Program-made: the position numbers and the translations under genes | Shown here: one piece after another, positions 24,770 through 33,517 of the stretch | Layout: each line of letters starts with the position of its first letter | How positions within the stretch are numbered: position 1 is the stretch's first letter | The notes under the pieces: model-generated | What the model saw: the letters and a program-made list of their open reading frames with translations, nothing else | What the model was told of the DNA's origin: nothing | The model's database searches: none | Source of the DNA: Polaromonas sp. YR568 | Lineage (GTDB): Bacteria; Pseudomonadota; Gammaproteobacteria; Burkholderiales; Burkholderiaceae_C | Direction of reading: 5' to 3' | Assembly: GCA_945878995.1 (NCBI GenBank) | Contig: CAMCUN010000021.1 | Coordinates: 1 to 53,128, forward strand | Length of the DNA: 53,128 bases

Positions 24770-26430
24770 CACTTCAAGGCTTTGAAGCGCACGCGCTTGG
24801 GCTTGGCGCCCTCTTCGCCCAGGCGCTTTTTCTTGTCGGCTTCGTACTCTTGGTAGTTGCCGTCAAAAAACACCCACTGGCTGTCGCCCTCGGCGGCCAG
24901 GATGTGGGTGGCAATGCGGTCCAGGAACCAGCGGTCGTGGCTGATGACCATCACGGAGCCCGCGTACTCCAGCAGCGCGTCTTCCAGGGCGCGCAGGGTT
25001 TCCACGTCGAGGTCGTTGGATGGCTCGTCGAGCATGAGCACGTTGGCGCCTTGCATCAAGGTCTTGGCCAGGTGCAGCCGGCCGCGTTCACCGCCTGAGA
25101 GCAGGCCGACCTTTTTTTGCTGGTCTGAGCCGTTGAAGTTAAAGCGCCCACAGTAAGCGCGGCTGGGCATTTGGAATTTGCCGATGTTGATCATGTCCAG
25201 CCCGCCGGAGACGTCTTCCCACACGGTTTTGTTGTCTTCCAGGTCGTCGCGGCTCTGGTCCACAAAAGCAAGCTTGACGGTCTTGCCCATCTTGACCGTG
25301 CCCGAATCGGGCTGTTCGCGGCCGGCGATCATCTTGAACAGCGTGGACTTGCCCGCGCCGTTGGGGCCGATGATGCCCACAATGGCGCCTGCGGGCACCT
25401 TAAAAGACAGGTTGTCGATGAGCACGCGGTCGCCAAAGGACTTGGAGACGCCCTCGAACTCGATCACCTCGTGGCCCAAGCGCTCGGCCACGGGAATGAA
25501 AATTTCCTGAGTCTCGTTGCGTTTTTGGTATTCAAAATCCGACAGCTCCTCAAAGCGGGCCAAGCGCGCCTTGCTCTTGGCCTGGCGGGCCTTGGGGTTT
25601 TGGCGGGACCACTCCAGCTCCTTTTTCATGGCCTTGGTGCGCGCGTCTTCCGTGCGCTGCTCCAGGCCCAGGCGGGCCTCTTTTTGCTCCAGCCACAGCG
25701 AGTAATTGCCCTTGTAGGGAATGCCGTGGCCGCGGTCGAGTTCCAAAATCCACTCGGCGGCGTTGTCCAAGAAATAGCGATCGTGGGTGATGGCCACCAC
25801 CGTGCCTGAAAAGCGGGCCAGGAACTGCTCCAACCAATCGACGGACTCGGCGTCCAAGTGGTTGGTCGGCTCGTCGAGCAAGAGCATGTCGGGCTTGGAG
25901 AGCAAGAGCCGGCACAGTGCCACGCGGCGCTTTTCGCCGCCCGAGAGCGTTTTGATCACCGCGTCCCAGGCCGGCAGGCGCAGCGCGTCGGCGGCAATGT
26001 CCAGCAGGTGTTCGCCGCCGTCGCCGGCGGCCGCAATGATGGCTTCAAGCTCGGCTTGCTCGGCGGCCAGCTTGTCAAAGTCGGCGTCGGGCTCGGCATA
26101 AGCGGCGTAGACCTGGTCCAAGCGCTCTTGCGCGGCCTTGACCTCGCCCATGCCGCTTTCCACCGACTCGCGAACGGTGTGCTCGTCTTCAAGCTTGGGT
26201 TCTTGCGGCAAATACCCGATTTTCAGGCCCGCCATGGGCATGGCCTCGCCCTCGATTTCCTTGTCGATGCCGGCCATGATCTTGAGCAGCGTGGACTTGC
26301 CAGAGCCGTTGACGCCGAGCACGCCGATCTTGGCGCCAGGGAAAAAGGACAGCGAAATGTCCTTGAGGATATGGCGCTTGGGCGGCACGATTTTGCCGAC
26401 CCGGTTCATGGAAAAAACGTATTGGGACAT
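24769..26430 (-). CDS. ettA: Energy-dependent translational throttle protein EttA (ABC-F)
   Basis: 553 residues. It begins MSQYVFSMNRVGKIVPPKRH and has two ABC domains without membrane segments: Walker A GVNGSGKST with signature LSGGEKRR, and GPNGAGKST with signature LSGGERGR. The arm between the halves of domain one is short and the linker LARFEELSDFEYQKRNE is typical of EttA. EttA binds the ribosomal E site and gates the first peptide bond according to ADP/ATP ratio. Co-transcribed with DUF1415. Confidence 0.96.
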   Translation of the reverse strand: MSQYVFSMNRVGKIVPPKRHILKDISLSFFPGAKIGVLGVNGSGKSTLLKIMAGIDKEIEGEAMPMAGLKIGYLPQEPKLEDEHTVRESVESGMGEVKAAQERLDQVYAAYAEPDADFDKLAAEQAELEAIIAAAGDGGEHLLDIAADALRLPAWDAVIKTLSGGEKRRVALCRLLLSKPDMLLLDEPTNHLDAESVDWLEQFLARFSGTVVAITHDRYFLDNAAEWILELDRGHGIPYKGNYSLWLEQKEARLGLEQRTEDARTKAMKKELEWSRQNPKARQAKSKARLARFEELSDFEYQKRNETQEIFIPVAERLGHEVIEFEGVSKSFGDRVLIDNLSFKVPAGAIVGIIGPNGAGKSTLFKMIAGREQPDSGTVKMGKTVKLAFVDQSRDDLEDNKTVWEDVSGGLDMINIGKFQMPSRAYCGRFNFNGSDQQKKVGLLSGGERGRLHLAKTLMQGANVLMLDEPSNDLDVETLRALEDALLEYAGSVMVISHDRWFLDRIATHILAAEGDSQWVFFDGNYQEYEADKKKRLGEEGAKPKRVRFKALK

Positions 26431-26652
26431 GGTGTGAGCTTGGGGCGAAAGAGGAAATCAGGGAAATCAAGCGTTGCGGCGGCCGTCGGCCCATCGCCGA
26501 TAGGGCTTTCCACACACGCAAAATTCAAAACGTTTCATTATCTCAGGGCAAGCACAGCGCCTTCAACACATTGAAGTTGGTGCGAGCTTTACAAATACAG
26601 GGACAGCCCGCACATGGCGCTTTGAAGGCGCTAAGCATGGCGCTTTGGTGGC

Positions 26653-28470
26653 TCAGCGCTCTTCAAGCGCCTGCAAGATGCACTGGCGCAGCACCGCAGG
26701 GCGCACCGGCTTGTGCAGCACGCGCACCAGAGCTTGGGCCGCGCGCGCTTCAAGCTCGGGGGCCACGTCGCCGGTCATCAAAATGGCGGGCAGAGGGCGA
26801 TCACCGGTCTGCAAAGTGCGCAGCTTTTCAATCACGCTCAGTCCATCGGGCTCGCGGTCGCCCAGGTGAAAGTCGCTGATGACCATGTCCACTTCCTGCT
26901 CGCTGCGCCTTTGAACGGACTGGGCCAGGCATTCGGCCGTGCTGACTTTGCAGCCCCAGGACGACAGGGTCAAGGTGATGCTTTTGAGCAGCAGCGGCAC
27001 GTTGTCCACCACCAGCACGCGCAGGCCTTGCAGGCGCTGGTCGGCCTGAAGAGGGGCGGGCACAGGCTTGGCCATGGGCGCGTGTTCGTCGGGGGTGGCC
27101 CGGGCCAGTGTCACCACAAAGCGCGAACCGTGGCCCAGCTCCGAGCTCACCTGCAAGCGGTGGGACAACAAAGCCGCATAGCGCCGCACGATGGACAGGC
27201 CCAGCCCCAGGCCTTCGGTGCCGGGCAGCGAGCCGTCAAGCCGCACGAACTCCCGAAAAATCACCTCCAGCTGTTCAGGATGAATGCCAATGCCGCTGTC
27301 CTCCACCACCACCTCGATGTCTTGCTCGCCTTCTTCCAAGATCAAGTTCACATGGCCTTGCCGGGTGTATTTCAGGGCGTTAGAGAGTAAGTTGCCCAAC
27401 ACCGCGTGCAACAGCACCGGGTCGGACTGCACCCAAGCGCGGCTGCTGGAGATGCTCAAGCCCAGGCCTCGGTGACGGGCACTGGGGCCGTACTCGACTC
27501 TCAAGCCGTCCAGCAAAGGCCCCATAGGCATGGGAACGATGCGCGCGTTGACCAGACCGGCGTCCAGGCGGGTCAGGTCCATCAGCGTGGCCAGGGAGGC
27601 GCTGAGCGACTGGCTCAGGCCGTTGAGGTCGGACAAGGTGTCTTTGAAGGCTGCGCTGGCGGGCTCGCTCAATGCGCGCTCAGTCAGCAGGCCGATGGCG
27701 TGCGCCGGTTGCCGCAGGTCGTGGCTGACGGTGGCCAGCAAGCGGCCCCGGCTGGCGGCAAGTTCTTGCAGTTCGGCGTTTTTATTTTGCAGCTCATGGG
27801 CCAACTGGCCGTTGAGCTTGGCCAGCTCAAACCCTTTGTTCATGGTTTGTCCCTGATTCCTCACATAAAAGGTATACAGACCAAACATGGCCAGAGTGAA
27901 GACGGCAAAGGGCTTGGCGTAGGTGTGTTCAAGGTGCCAGGTGGCCCAGGCCAGGCTCAGGTATATCGGCGGGGCGTACACCAGCAGTGCAATCCAGTGT
28001 CCGGTCAGACTGAAAGCTGTCGAGCCCACCATGACCAAAAGGGCCGCCATGACCGCCGCTTGGGTGAGGGGGTCAATGTGGGGGTAAATGAACAAGCACA
28101 GCACCGACAGCATGACCCCGTCTATCAGCTGAATCAAGATGGGCAAGCGGCTCCACAGCCTCAAGGCCTCCACAGACATGGACTTTCGGCTGGCAAACAC
28201 CAAGGCAGCGCACAGGCGGCTGCTCAGGTAAAAAATCCAAATGACCATGAACCCTTGCAAAAAAGCCCAGCTCATGCCCGGCCACGACAGGTACAACGCC
28301 AGGCTGATAAATAGGCCCACCGAGCTGTTGGAGATGTAATCGAGGTAGAGCGCCCGCGTGCGCGAGGCCAGGGCCTCGGGGTCGTCACCGCGCCAGGTGT
28401 TTTTTAGGAAAATCACCAGCCTGGAGCGACTCAAGGCGGAGGTGAAATCAAATGGGCTAGCCTGAGACAT
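26653..28470 (-). CDS. Membrane hybrid histidine kinase with C-terminal receiver
   Basis: 605 residues. About six membrane helices (50-205), a short coiled coil, then the DHp domain with phosphorylatable His250 in TVSHDLRQPAHAIGL, N box (NLLSNALKYT, Asn364), G boxes (DSGIGI; GLGLGLSIV) and a receiver domain (484-600). The receiver has phosphoacceptor Asp533 and Lys587, but the usual second acidic residue at the Mg site is Asn490 (VVDN). The RQP-type H box places it with RpfC/BaeS-like hybrid kinases. No response regulator gene is adjacent. Signal unknown. Confidence 0.9.
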   Translation of the reverse strand: MSQASPFDFTSALSRSRLVIFLKNTWRGDDPEALASRTRALYLDYISNSSVGLFISLALYLSWPGMSWAFLQGFMVIWIFYLSSRLCAALVFASRKSMSVEALRLWSRLPILIQLIDGVMLSVLCLFIYPHIDPLTQAAVMAALLVMVGSTAFSLTGHWIALLVYAPPIYLSLAWATWHLEHTYAKPFAVFTLAMFGLYTFYVRNQGQTMNKGFELAKLNGQLAHELQNKNAELQELAASRGRLLATVSHDLRQPAHAIGLLTERALSEPASAAFKDTLSDLNGLSQSLSASLATLMDLTRLDAGLVNARIVPMPMGPLLDGLRVEYGPSARHRGLGLSISSSRAWVQSDPVLLHAVLGNLLSNALKYTRQGHVNLILEEGEQDIEVVVEDSGIGIHPEQLEVIFREFVRLDGSLPGTEGLGLGLSIVRRYAALLSHRLQVSSELGHGSRFVVTLARATPDEHAPMAKPVPAPLQADQRLQGLRVLVVDNVPLLLKSITLTLSSWGCKVSTAECLAQSVQRRSEQEVDMVISDFHLGDREPDGLSVIEKLRTLQTGDRPLPAILMTGDVAPELEARAAQALVRVLHKPVRPAVLRQCILQALEER

Positions 28471-28567
28471 GCGGTGTGATGGGCCACCACCAAAGCGACC
28501 TTAATGATTCAAAAATTTTCATGATTGTAAATTTAAGATGCACAAGCGTTTGAAGACGGACCAGACC

Positions 28568-30124
28568 TTAAAACAAATCGAACTGTTTCCCGCTTCCAGA
28601 CGGTGTCGACGCCCGTTGGCGGCGCTCGGCACCGCTCTTGGATGCTCGCAAAGACAGTGGCTTTTGAGACCCGCTGTCGCCGCTTGCAAGGGCTGCACTT
28701 TGCAGATTGTGAGCTGCACGCAGCGCAGTCATCTCGTCTTTGGCCGCCCGGTGCACGGACCCAAAATCTACCAAGGGGCAGGGGTAGCCCACCTCTGGCG
28801 TCCAGCCCACATGCTGGCGCAACGCTGGCGTCATTTTCCAGGGCTCAAAAATCCAGGTGGCGCTGACCTGCCGCAGCTCGGGCACCCACTGCCGAACAAA
28901 ACGTCCCTCGGGGTCCAGCTCCGTGGCTTGGGTGACCGGGTTGTACATGCGCAAAACAGTGCCGCCGTTGGCGCCGCTTTGCATTTGAACCTGGGGGTAG
29001 TGAATGCCGGGCTCGTAGTCCACAAACAGCTGCGCCAGCCACTGCGCCACCGGCTGCCAGGGCAAGCTCAAGGAGTAGGTGGCCGACGACACCAGCATGG
29101 CGCGCATCCTGAAATTGATCCACCCATGGTGATGCAGGTAGCGCATGCTCGCATCCACCAAAGGCCAGCCTGTGGTGCCCGTTTTCCAGGCATTGAACTT
29201 GGCCGCATCAAAGGGGCGATGCAGCCGCGCTGCTGCTGGCCACACAGGCGTGTGCTCCATAAAAGGCAAGGTTTCCAGCTTTTGGATAAAATGGCAGTGC
29301 CACGCCAGCCGGCTGGCAAATGCCTCCAAGCTCCGGCTCCAAGACCCATGGCTTACCTGCGCTTCGGTTTGGCTGGCACGCTGCGAAACTTCCCGCAAGC
29401 TCAGGCAGCCCTGCGCAAGGTAGGGGCTCAGCCGCGAGCAGGCCGACTCCGCCGTCAAAGGCGAGCTGATGGCGCCGCGGTAAGCCTGCCCCCGGCGCCC
29501 CATGAAACTGCCGAGCAGCGCCAAGCCTTGGGCGCGGCCACCTGTTTGACGGCCCGGGCAAGGCACCAGGTCTGAGCCCATGTCCAGGGGCCATTGCTCA
29601 GGCGGCAGGCCCTGAACGTCCGCTGCAAATGTGGCTTGGCTGGGCACAGAAAACGAGGGCCTAGCCGCCCAGGCATCTCTGTGGTCTTTAAAAGCCAGCT
29701 GGCGCTTGGCCACAGGCCGCGTCACGGCGTTTTGCGCGTACTCCTGCCAAGGGCTGGTGTGCGCGCGGCACCAGCCGGCCACCGCCTTGTCGCGCTCATA
29801 GGTCCAGGCATTGCCGGTTTCTTGGTGGCTGTGCAGGGCAAATGGGCCGTGCGCTTGGCGAATGTGTTGCAACACCTCAGTGACTTGGCCTTGCCGCACC
29901 ACCAACCGCGCACCCAAGGTGCGCAGCTGCTCGGCCAAGTCCAGCAGCGACTCGCGCACAAACAACCACTGGCGGCGGCTGGTGTCACCCAACTGCCAAT
30001 ACCCGGGCTCGATGACATACAGGCACAGCACTGGGCCGGCCAGACAGGCGCGGCTCAAGGCCTCGTGGTCAAACACACGCAAGTCCCGCTTGAACCACAC
30101 CACTTGCAAAGTCACGCAAACCAT
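28568..30124 (-). CDS. Cryptochrome/photolyase-family flavoprotein
   Basis: 518 residues. The N-terminal alpha/beta antenna domain begins VVWFKRDLRVFDHEAL. The FAD-binding helical domain contains SRLSPYLAQGCLSLREV and GWPLVDASMRYLHHHGWINF. The last 60 residues form a low-complexity tail. Such proteins repair pyrimidine dimers with blue light or act as photoreceptors; the sequence does not decide between them. It lies between the kinase and a Bug protein, each with its own gap. Confidence 0.87.
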   Translation of the reverse strand: MVCVTLQVVWFKRDLRVFDHEALSRACLAGPVLCLYVIEPGYWQLGDTSRRQWLFVRESLLDLAEQLRTLGARLVVRQGQVTEVLQHIRQAHGPFALHSHQETGNAWTYERDKAVAGWCRAHTSPWQEYAQNAVTRPVAKRQLAFKDHRDAWAARPSFSVPSQATFAADVQGLPPEQWPLDMGSDLVPCPGRQTGGRAQGLALLGSFMGRRGQAYRGAISSPLTAESACSRLSPYLAQGCLSLREVSQRASQTEAQVSHGSWSRSLEAFASRLAWHCHFIQKLETLPFMEHTPVWPAAARLHRPFDAAKFNAWKTGTTGWPLVDASMRYLHHHGWINFRMRAMLVSSATYSLSLPWQPVAQWLAQLFVDYEPGIHYPQVQMQSGANGGTVLRMYNPVTQATELDPEGRFVRQWVPELRQVSATWIFEPWKMTPALRQHVGWTPEVGYPCPLVDFGSVHRAAKDEMTALRAAHNLQSAALASGDSGSQKPLSLRASKSGAERRQRASTPSGSGKQFDLF

Positions 30125-30164
30125 CCCTTGAAAAAATGAGCGCCCTGCTGCCCGCAGGTGGGGC

Positions 30165-31139
30165 TTATTCGATGCTTATTTTTTCGTCACGCACGATCTT
30201 GGCCATGGCGGGAACTTCGGTTTTGAGCCAGTCCCCAAATTCGCCCGGGCTCATGGCCGAGGGCTCTGCCCCCAGCCCCGTCAAGCGCTCGCGAATATCG
30301 GGCAAAGCCAAAATGCGGGCCACTTCGGCGTTGAGCTTGTCCACCGTGGCCTTGGGTGTGCCTGCGGGCGCCAGCAGCCCCTGCCAGCTGCCCGTCAAAA
30401 AGCCGGGCAGGGTTTCGCCCACGGTGGCCACGTTGCTGCCCAAGGTCGGGTTGCGCTTGGCGCTGGACACCGCAATGAGCTTGATCTTGCCCGACTTGAC
30501 GTGCGGGAAGGTGGCCACCATGCCGTTGAAGGTGACATCGACTTGCCCACCAATCAAATCGGTCATGGCTTGGGCGCCGCCCTTGTAAGGCACATAGGCC
30601 CAGTCAATGCCAGAGCGCTGGGCAAACATCACGCCGGCCAGGTGCGTGGCGCTGCCCATGCCGGCGGCCGCTGCAAAGTTGACCTTGCCCTTGCTGGACT
30701 TGGCCCAGGCCACCAATTCGGCCGTGGTGTTGGCGGGCACCTGGCTGCTGGTCACCAGCAAATGCGGGGAGTAAGCCACCATGCCCACGGGCGCAAAGTC
30801 GGTCAGCACATTGAAGTTGAGCTTGTAAAGCGCGGGGGCAATCACCAGGTTGCCCACGTCCATCAACACCAGGGTGTAGCCGTCGGGCGCCGACTTGGCC
30901 ACAGACTCGGCGCCCAAGTTGCCGCTCAAGCCCGGCTTGTTCTCCACCACCACCGGCTGGCCCCAGGCCTCGGTCATCTTCTGGCCAATCAGGCGGGCCA
31001 GCACGTCAGAGGTGCCGCCCGCAGGAAAAGGCACCACGATTTTGATGGACTTGCTGGGGTAGGCCGGTTGGGCCTGCAGGGCGGTGCACATCAAGGCTGC
31101 CATCAACAAGGCAGTGCGGCGGGCGATCACGTAGTGCAT
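30165..31139 (-). CDS. Bug/TctC-type tripartite transporter binding protein
   Basis: 324 residues from the ATG at 31139. Signal peptide ending near ALQAQP, then YPSKSIKIVVPFPAGGTSDV, the diagnostic start of mature Bug proteins, and YTLVLMDVGNLVIAPALY in the middle. They bind small carboxylates or amides in the periplasm. No TctA/TctB permease is adjacent, which is common for this very large family in Burkholderiales. Confidence 0.92.
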   Translation of the reverse strand: MHYVIARRTALLMAALMCTALQAQPAYPSKSIKIVVPFPAGGTSDVLARLIGQKMTEAWGQPVVVENKPGLSGNLGAESVAKSAPDGYTLVLMDVGNLVIAPALYKLNFNVLTDFAPVGMVAYSPHLLVTSSQVPANTTAELVAWAKSSKGKVNFAAAAGMGSATHLAGVMFAQRSGIDWAYVPYKGGAQAMTDLIGGQVDVTFNGMVATFPHVKSGKIKLIAVSSAKRNPTLGSNVATVGETLPGFLTGSWQGLLAPAGTPKATVDKLNAEVARILALPDIRERLTGLGAEPSAMSPGEFGDWLKTEVPAMAKIVRDEKISIE

Positions 31140-31195
31140 GGGGAACTCCAGGGTGGGGATTGAGAACGAGGGAACTGCGGCGGGCGGGATGGGCC

Positions 31196-31648
31196 TCATG
31201 GCCCCGCCAAAATAGGCAAACCTTGAACGGCTGAAAAGTCCCGGTCGTGCGTGACCAAAGCGGCCGCCCCCATGTCCAGCGCCGAGGCCAGTTGAATGGC
31301 GTCCGGCAGTTTGAGGCGGTACTGAGCGCGCAGCTGGGCCGCCAAGCTGGCCACCTGGGCATTCAGGGTCAGCACGCGGTAGTGATTCAGTGCCTTTTCA
31401 TAGCGCTTGGCCAGCGCCGTTTTCCCGGCGTTATAGGGGCCGGTCAACACCTCGGCCAAGGTCACGGTGGTCAGCGCAAGCTGAACGTGGCCTTGCTCAG
31501 CGTCGTCAAAGAGGCCGGCAAACCGCGGCGCAAATTCGGGATGATCTTCAAGGATATAAATCCAAGGCGCGGTGTCCACCAGCACGGTGCAGCCCTGAGG
31601 CAAGCCACCCCACACAGAAGCGGCTGGCTTAGGTGTGCGCACGGCCAC
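31196..31648 (-). CDS. VapC-type PIN-domain toxin
   Basis: 150 residues. The PIN motif VLVDTAPWIYILEDHP (first Asp at about 25), the TLAEVLTGPY Glu and the LPDAIQLASALDMG and VTHDRDFSA acidic residues form the active site. The N-terminal 20 residues precede the PIN fold and may be a late-start artefact (GTG or internal start possible). It is 3 bases after the antitoxin gene, so the two form one operon. Confidence 0.88.
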   Translation of the reverse strand: MAVRTPKPAASVWGGLPQGCTVLVDTAPWIYILEDHPEFAPRFAGLFDDAEQGHVQLALTTVTLAEVLTGPYNAGKTALAKRYEKALNHYRVLTLNAQVASLAAQLRAQYRLKLPDAIQLASALDMGAAALVTHDRDFSAVQGLPILAGP

Positions 31649-31651
31649 CGC

Positions 31652-31918
31652 TCAAGTCCACTCTTGACGCAACTCATCGACTGCCTGGCCTGCGCCCTGG
31701 GGCCACAACCCACGCCCCGTGCCGCGCAGCGACAACAGGCCAGCTGCCCGAATTTTTTGCGACTGCTGGGCCTGCCATTGCCCCATGGGAACGACCGCCG
31801 CCACAGCCTTGCCATGGCGAGTGATGACGCTGCTGTATCCCGCCACGGCCTCAGCTGCAATGTGAGGCAGGCGCGCGCGCGCTTGTTCTAGCCCGTACTC
31901 GGTGATGGTGCTTGACAT
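31652..31918 (-). CDS. Phd/YefM-type antitoxin
   Basis: 88 residues. EYGLEQARARLPHIAAEAVA then VITRHGKAVAAVVPMGQW match the Phd/YefM fold: an N-terminal DNA-binding domain and a C-terminal toxin-binding tail. Partner of the PIN toxin directly downstream. A 15-bp palindrome lies 22 bases upstream of the ATG and is a likely operator. Confidence 0.85.
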   Translation of the reverse strand: MSSTITEYGLEQARARLPHIAAEAVAGYSSVITRHGKAVAAVVPMGQWQAQQSQKIRAAGLLSLRGTGRGLWPQGAGQAVDELRQEWT

Positions 31919-31939
31919 GGTGAGCTCCGGATTGGATTA

Positions 31940-31954
31940 TGTACAGACTGTACA
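31940..31954 (-). promoter_or_regulatory. 15-bp palindrome, putative antitoxin operator
   Basis: TGTACAGACTGTACA is a perfect inverted repeat around its central A. On the minus strand it is followed by a CATAAT -10-like box and a GGAG Shine-Dalgarno before the antitoxin ATG at 31918. Position fits autoregulation by the Phd-type antitoxin. Confidence 0.6.
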
Positions 31955-32014
31955 ACTCATGCAGGCTGTTCGTCAACATGAGCTGCGTCCAACAACTCCA
32001 TCAGCGCCGCCCTC

Positions 32015-33370
32015 TCACGCCAGCCTCCCCACCCGCACAGCCGCCTCAACCACATACCGCTGCAAGGCCGCCACGCAAGCCGCAAAACGCGGGCTCAGGC
32101 CAGGCTCTTGTGCCAGCTTGTGCACGTAGAGTTCGGCCCAGGGCAGTGCTTGGTGCCACAGGGCTGCAGGCACGGCGGCGTCGAGTCGGGCCTCGGGCAA
32201 AACATGGGGCAGCCCGCCGCCGCTGCGGGGTGCAAAGGCCATGGGTGCCATGTCGTAGGCGGGGGCCAAGGCGAAAGCTCGCCCTGGCTCGGTGATGAAG
32301 GACAGGTTGCCGTTGTGCATGTCGGTGTTGCCGATCAAGGTGCCAAACGCCCACAGCAGCTGCGCGCCCTGAACTGCCTCGGCATGAAGGTGGCGCTCTT
32401 GCAGCAAGCGCAGGGCCAGCCGGGGCCAGTTGTTCTCCCCGGGGCCGGCGCCCACGAATTGCGCGTCCAGCGCAGCCAAAGAGATCAATCCACGCCGCCC
32501 CAAAGCGCCCACGCGGTCAAAGCGGACCACCTCTAAAAAGCGCTGGCCACCCGCGTCCACCACCTGCGTTTGCGATGCGGGCAGGCCTGCATGGTTCAGG
32601 GTCTGCAAAGCCAGGTGCTCGGCCAGCAGCAGGTCGCGCCAGCGCTCGCTCACGGGGCTGTCCTCAGGCTCACTGAATTTCACCAACACATGGCAGGGCA
32701 GTTGGTCCACCAGGCTCCAGGCCATGAACTTGGGCTGCTCACCGGCCGCCGACGAGCCGGGCAAGTCCCCTAGTGACGCCTCTCGGGACAGGCGCACATA
32801 AGCGGCGGCCTTGTCGGCCTTCCCCAGCGCGGGCGTGACGGTCTGGGCCAAAAAACGCTCACGCGCCCAGTCACCCAAGAGCACATCGCCCACCATGTCA
32901 TGCCCATGCGCCAGCATGGCGCGCAAGGCATGGGCGTCTGTCCATTCGCTCAAGCCAGGGGGCAGCCCCAGGCTGGCACCGTGTCGCATGGCAAAAGCTC
33001 GGCCCAGGTAGCCCTGCGGCCGCATGTCAAACAAGCACCAAGGCAGCCCATCGGTGTGAGAACTGGCCCCACCAAGGGCATGCATTACAAAACCCTCAGG
33101 CCGCACGGGCACCAAGCAGCCCAGGTACTCCAACTGGGCCTGCGCGTTCACGCGGTACACAGGCATGTCGGGCAAGCCACGCAAAGCGTCGCGCAGCGCA
33201 TAGCGGGCAGACCGGGCCGCCCCCAGGCGAAGCACCTCACTGCCCAGTTCGGCCAGCAGCCGCGACACGGTGGGCTGGCTCACACCCAAACTGTCGGCCA
33301 ATTCGCGCGCAGTGCACGGGCCTTGGGCGAGGCTGCGGCGCAGGTGCTCAAGGTGGTTATTTTTGGACAT
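32015..33370 (-). CDS. yjjJ: HipA-family serine/threonine kinase toxin YjjJ (HipH)
   Basis: 451 residues. An N-terminal winged helix (about 17-57, TARELADSLGVSQPTVSRLL) is fused to a HipA kinase domain with the ATP-binding GEQPKF loop (210-215), catalytic GNTDMHNGN (Asp350, Asn355) and Mg-binding YDMAP (Asp373). HipA-type kinases phosphorylate translation-related proteins and cause dormancy. YjjJ lacks a separate HipB antitoxin; the fused winged helix may bind DNA and limit toxicity. No Shine-Dalgarno precedes the ATG, and a TATAAT box ends 6 bases before it. Confidence 0.88.
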   Translation of the reverse strand: MSKNNHLEHLRRSLAQGPCTARELADSLGVSQPTVSRLLAELGSEVLRLGAARSARYALRDALRGLPDMPVYRVNAQAQLEYLGCLVPVRPEGFVMHALGGASSHTDGLPWCLFDMRPQGYLGRAFAMRHGASLGLPPGLSEWTDAHALRAMLAHGHDMVGDVLLGDWARERFLAQTVTPALGKADKAAAYVRLSREASLGDLPGSSAAGEQPKFMAWSLVDQLPCHVLVKFSEPEDSPVSERWRDLLLAEHLALQTLNHAGLPASQTQVVDAGGQRFLEVVRFDRVGALGRRGLISLAALDAQFVGAGPGENNWPRLALRLLQERHLHAEAVQGAQLLWAFGTLIGNTDMHNGNLSFITEPGRAFALAPAYDMAPMAFAPRSGGGLPHVLPEARLDAAVPAALWHQALPWAELYVHKLAQEPGLSPRFAACVAALQRYVVEAAVRVGRLA

Positions 33371-33406
33371 TGAATAATTATATGAATAAATTAATGAATA
33401 GATAAT
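33371..33406 (-). promoter_or_regulatory. Three phased 12-bp repeats and -10 box abutting the yjjJ start
   Basis: On the plus strand TGAATA recurs at 33371, 33383 and 33395, each heading an AT-rich 12-base unit. On the minus strand a perfect TATAAT (33382-33377) lies 6 bases before the yjjJ ATG; the -35 (TTATCT, 33405-33400) is weak. Repeats on one helical face over the promoter suggest cooperative binding, plausibly by the YjjJ winged helix (inference). Confidence 0.6.
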
Positions 33407-33517
33407 TTAATCTTGATTGTGATTTTTGTGCGGGTGAATCGGCTCAGAAAACGGCCGCCACATGCGCGCAGCTGTGCTCATAGACACCAACCCTGCATAG
33501 ACCCCACGCAAAACCCC

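Noticed and set aside
31940..31954. LexA (SOS) box
   Set aside because: The palindrome TGTACAGACTGTACA has CTG and CAG cores in the wrong order and spacing for a beta/gammaproteobacterial LexA box (CTG-N10-CAG).
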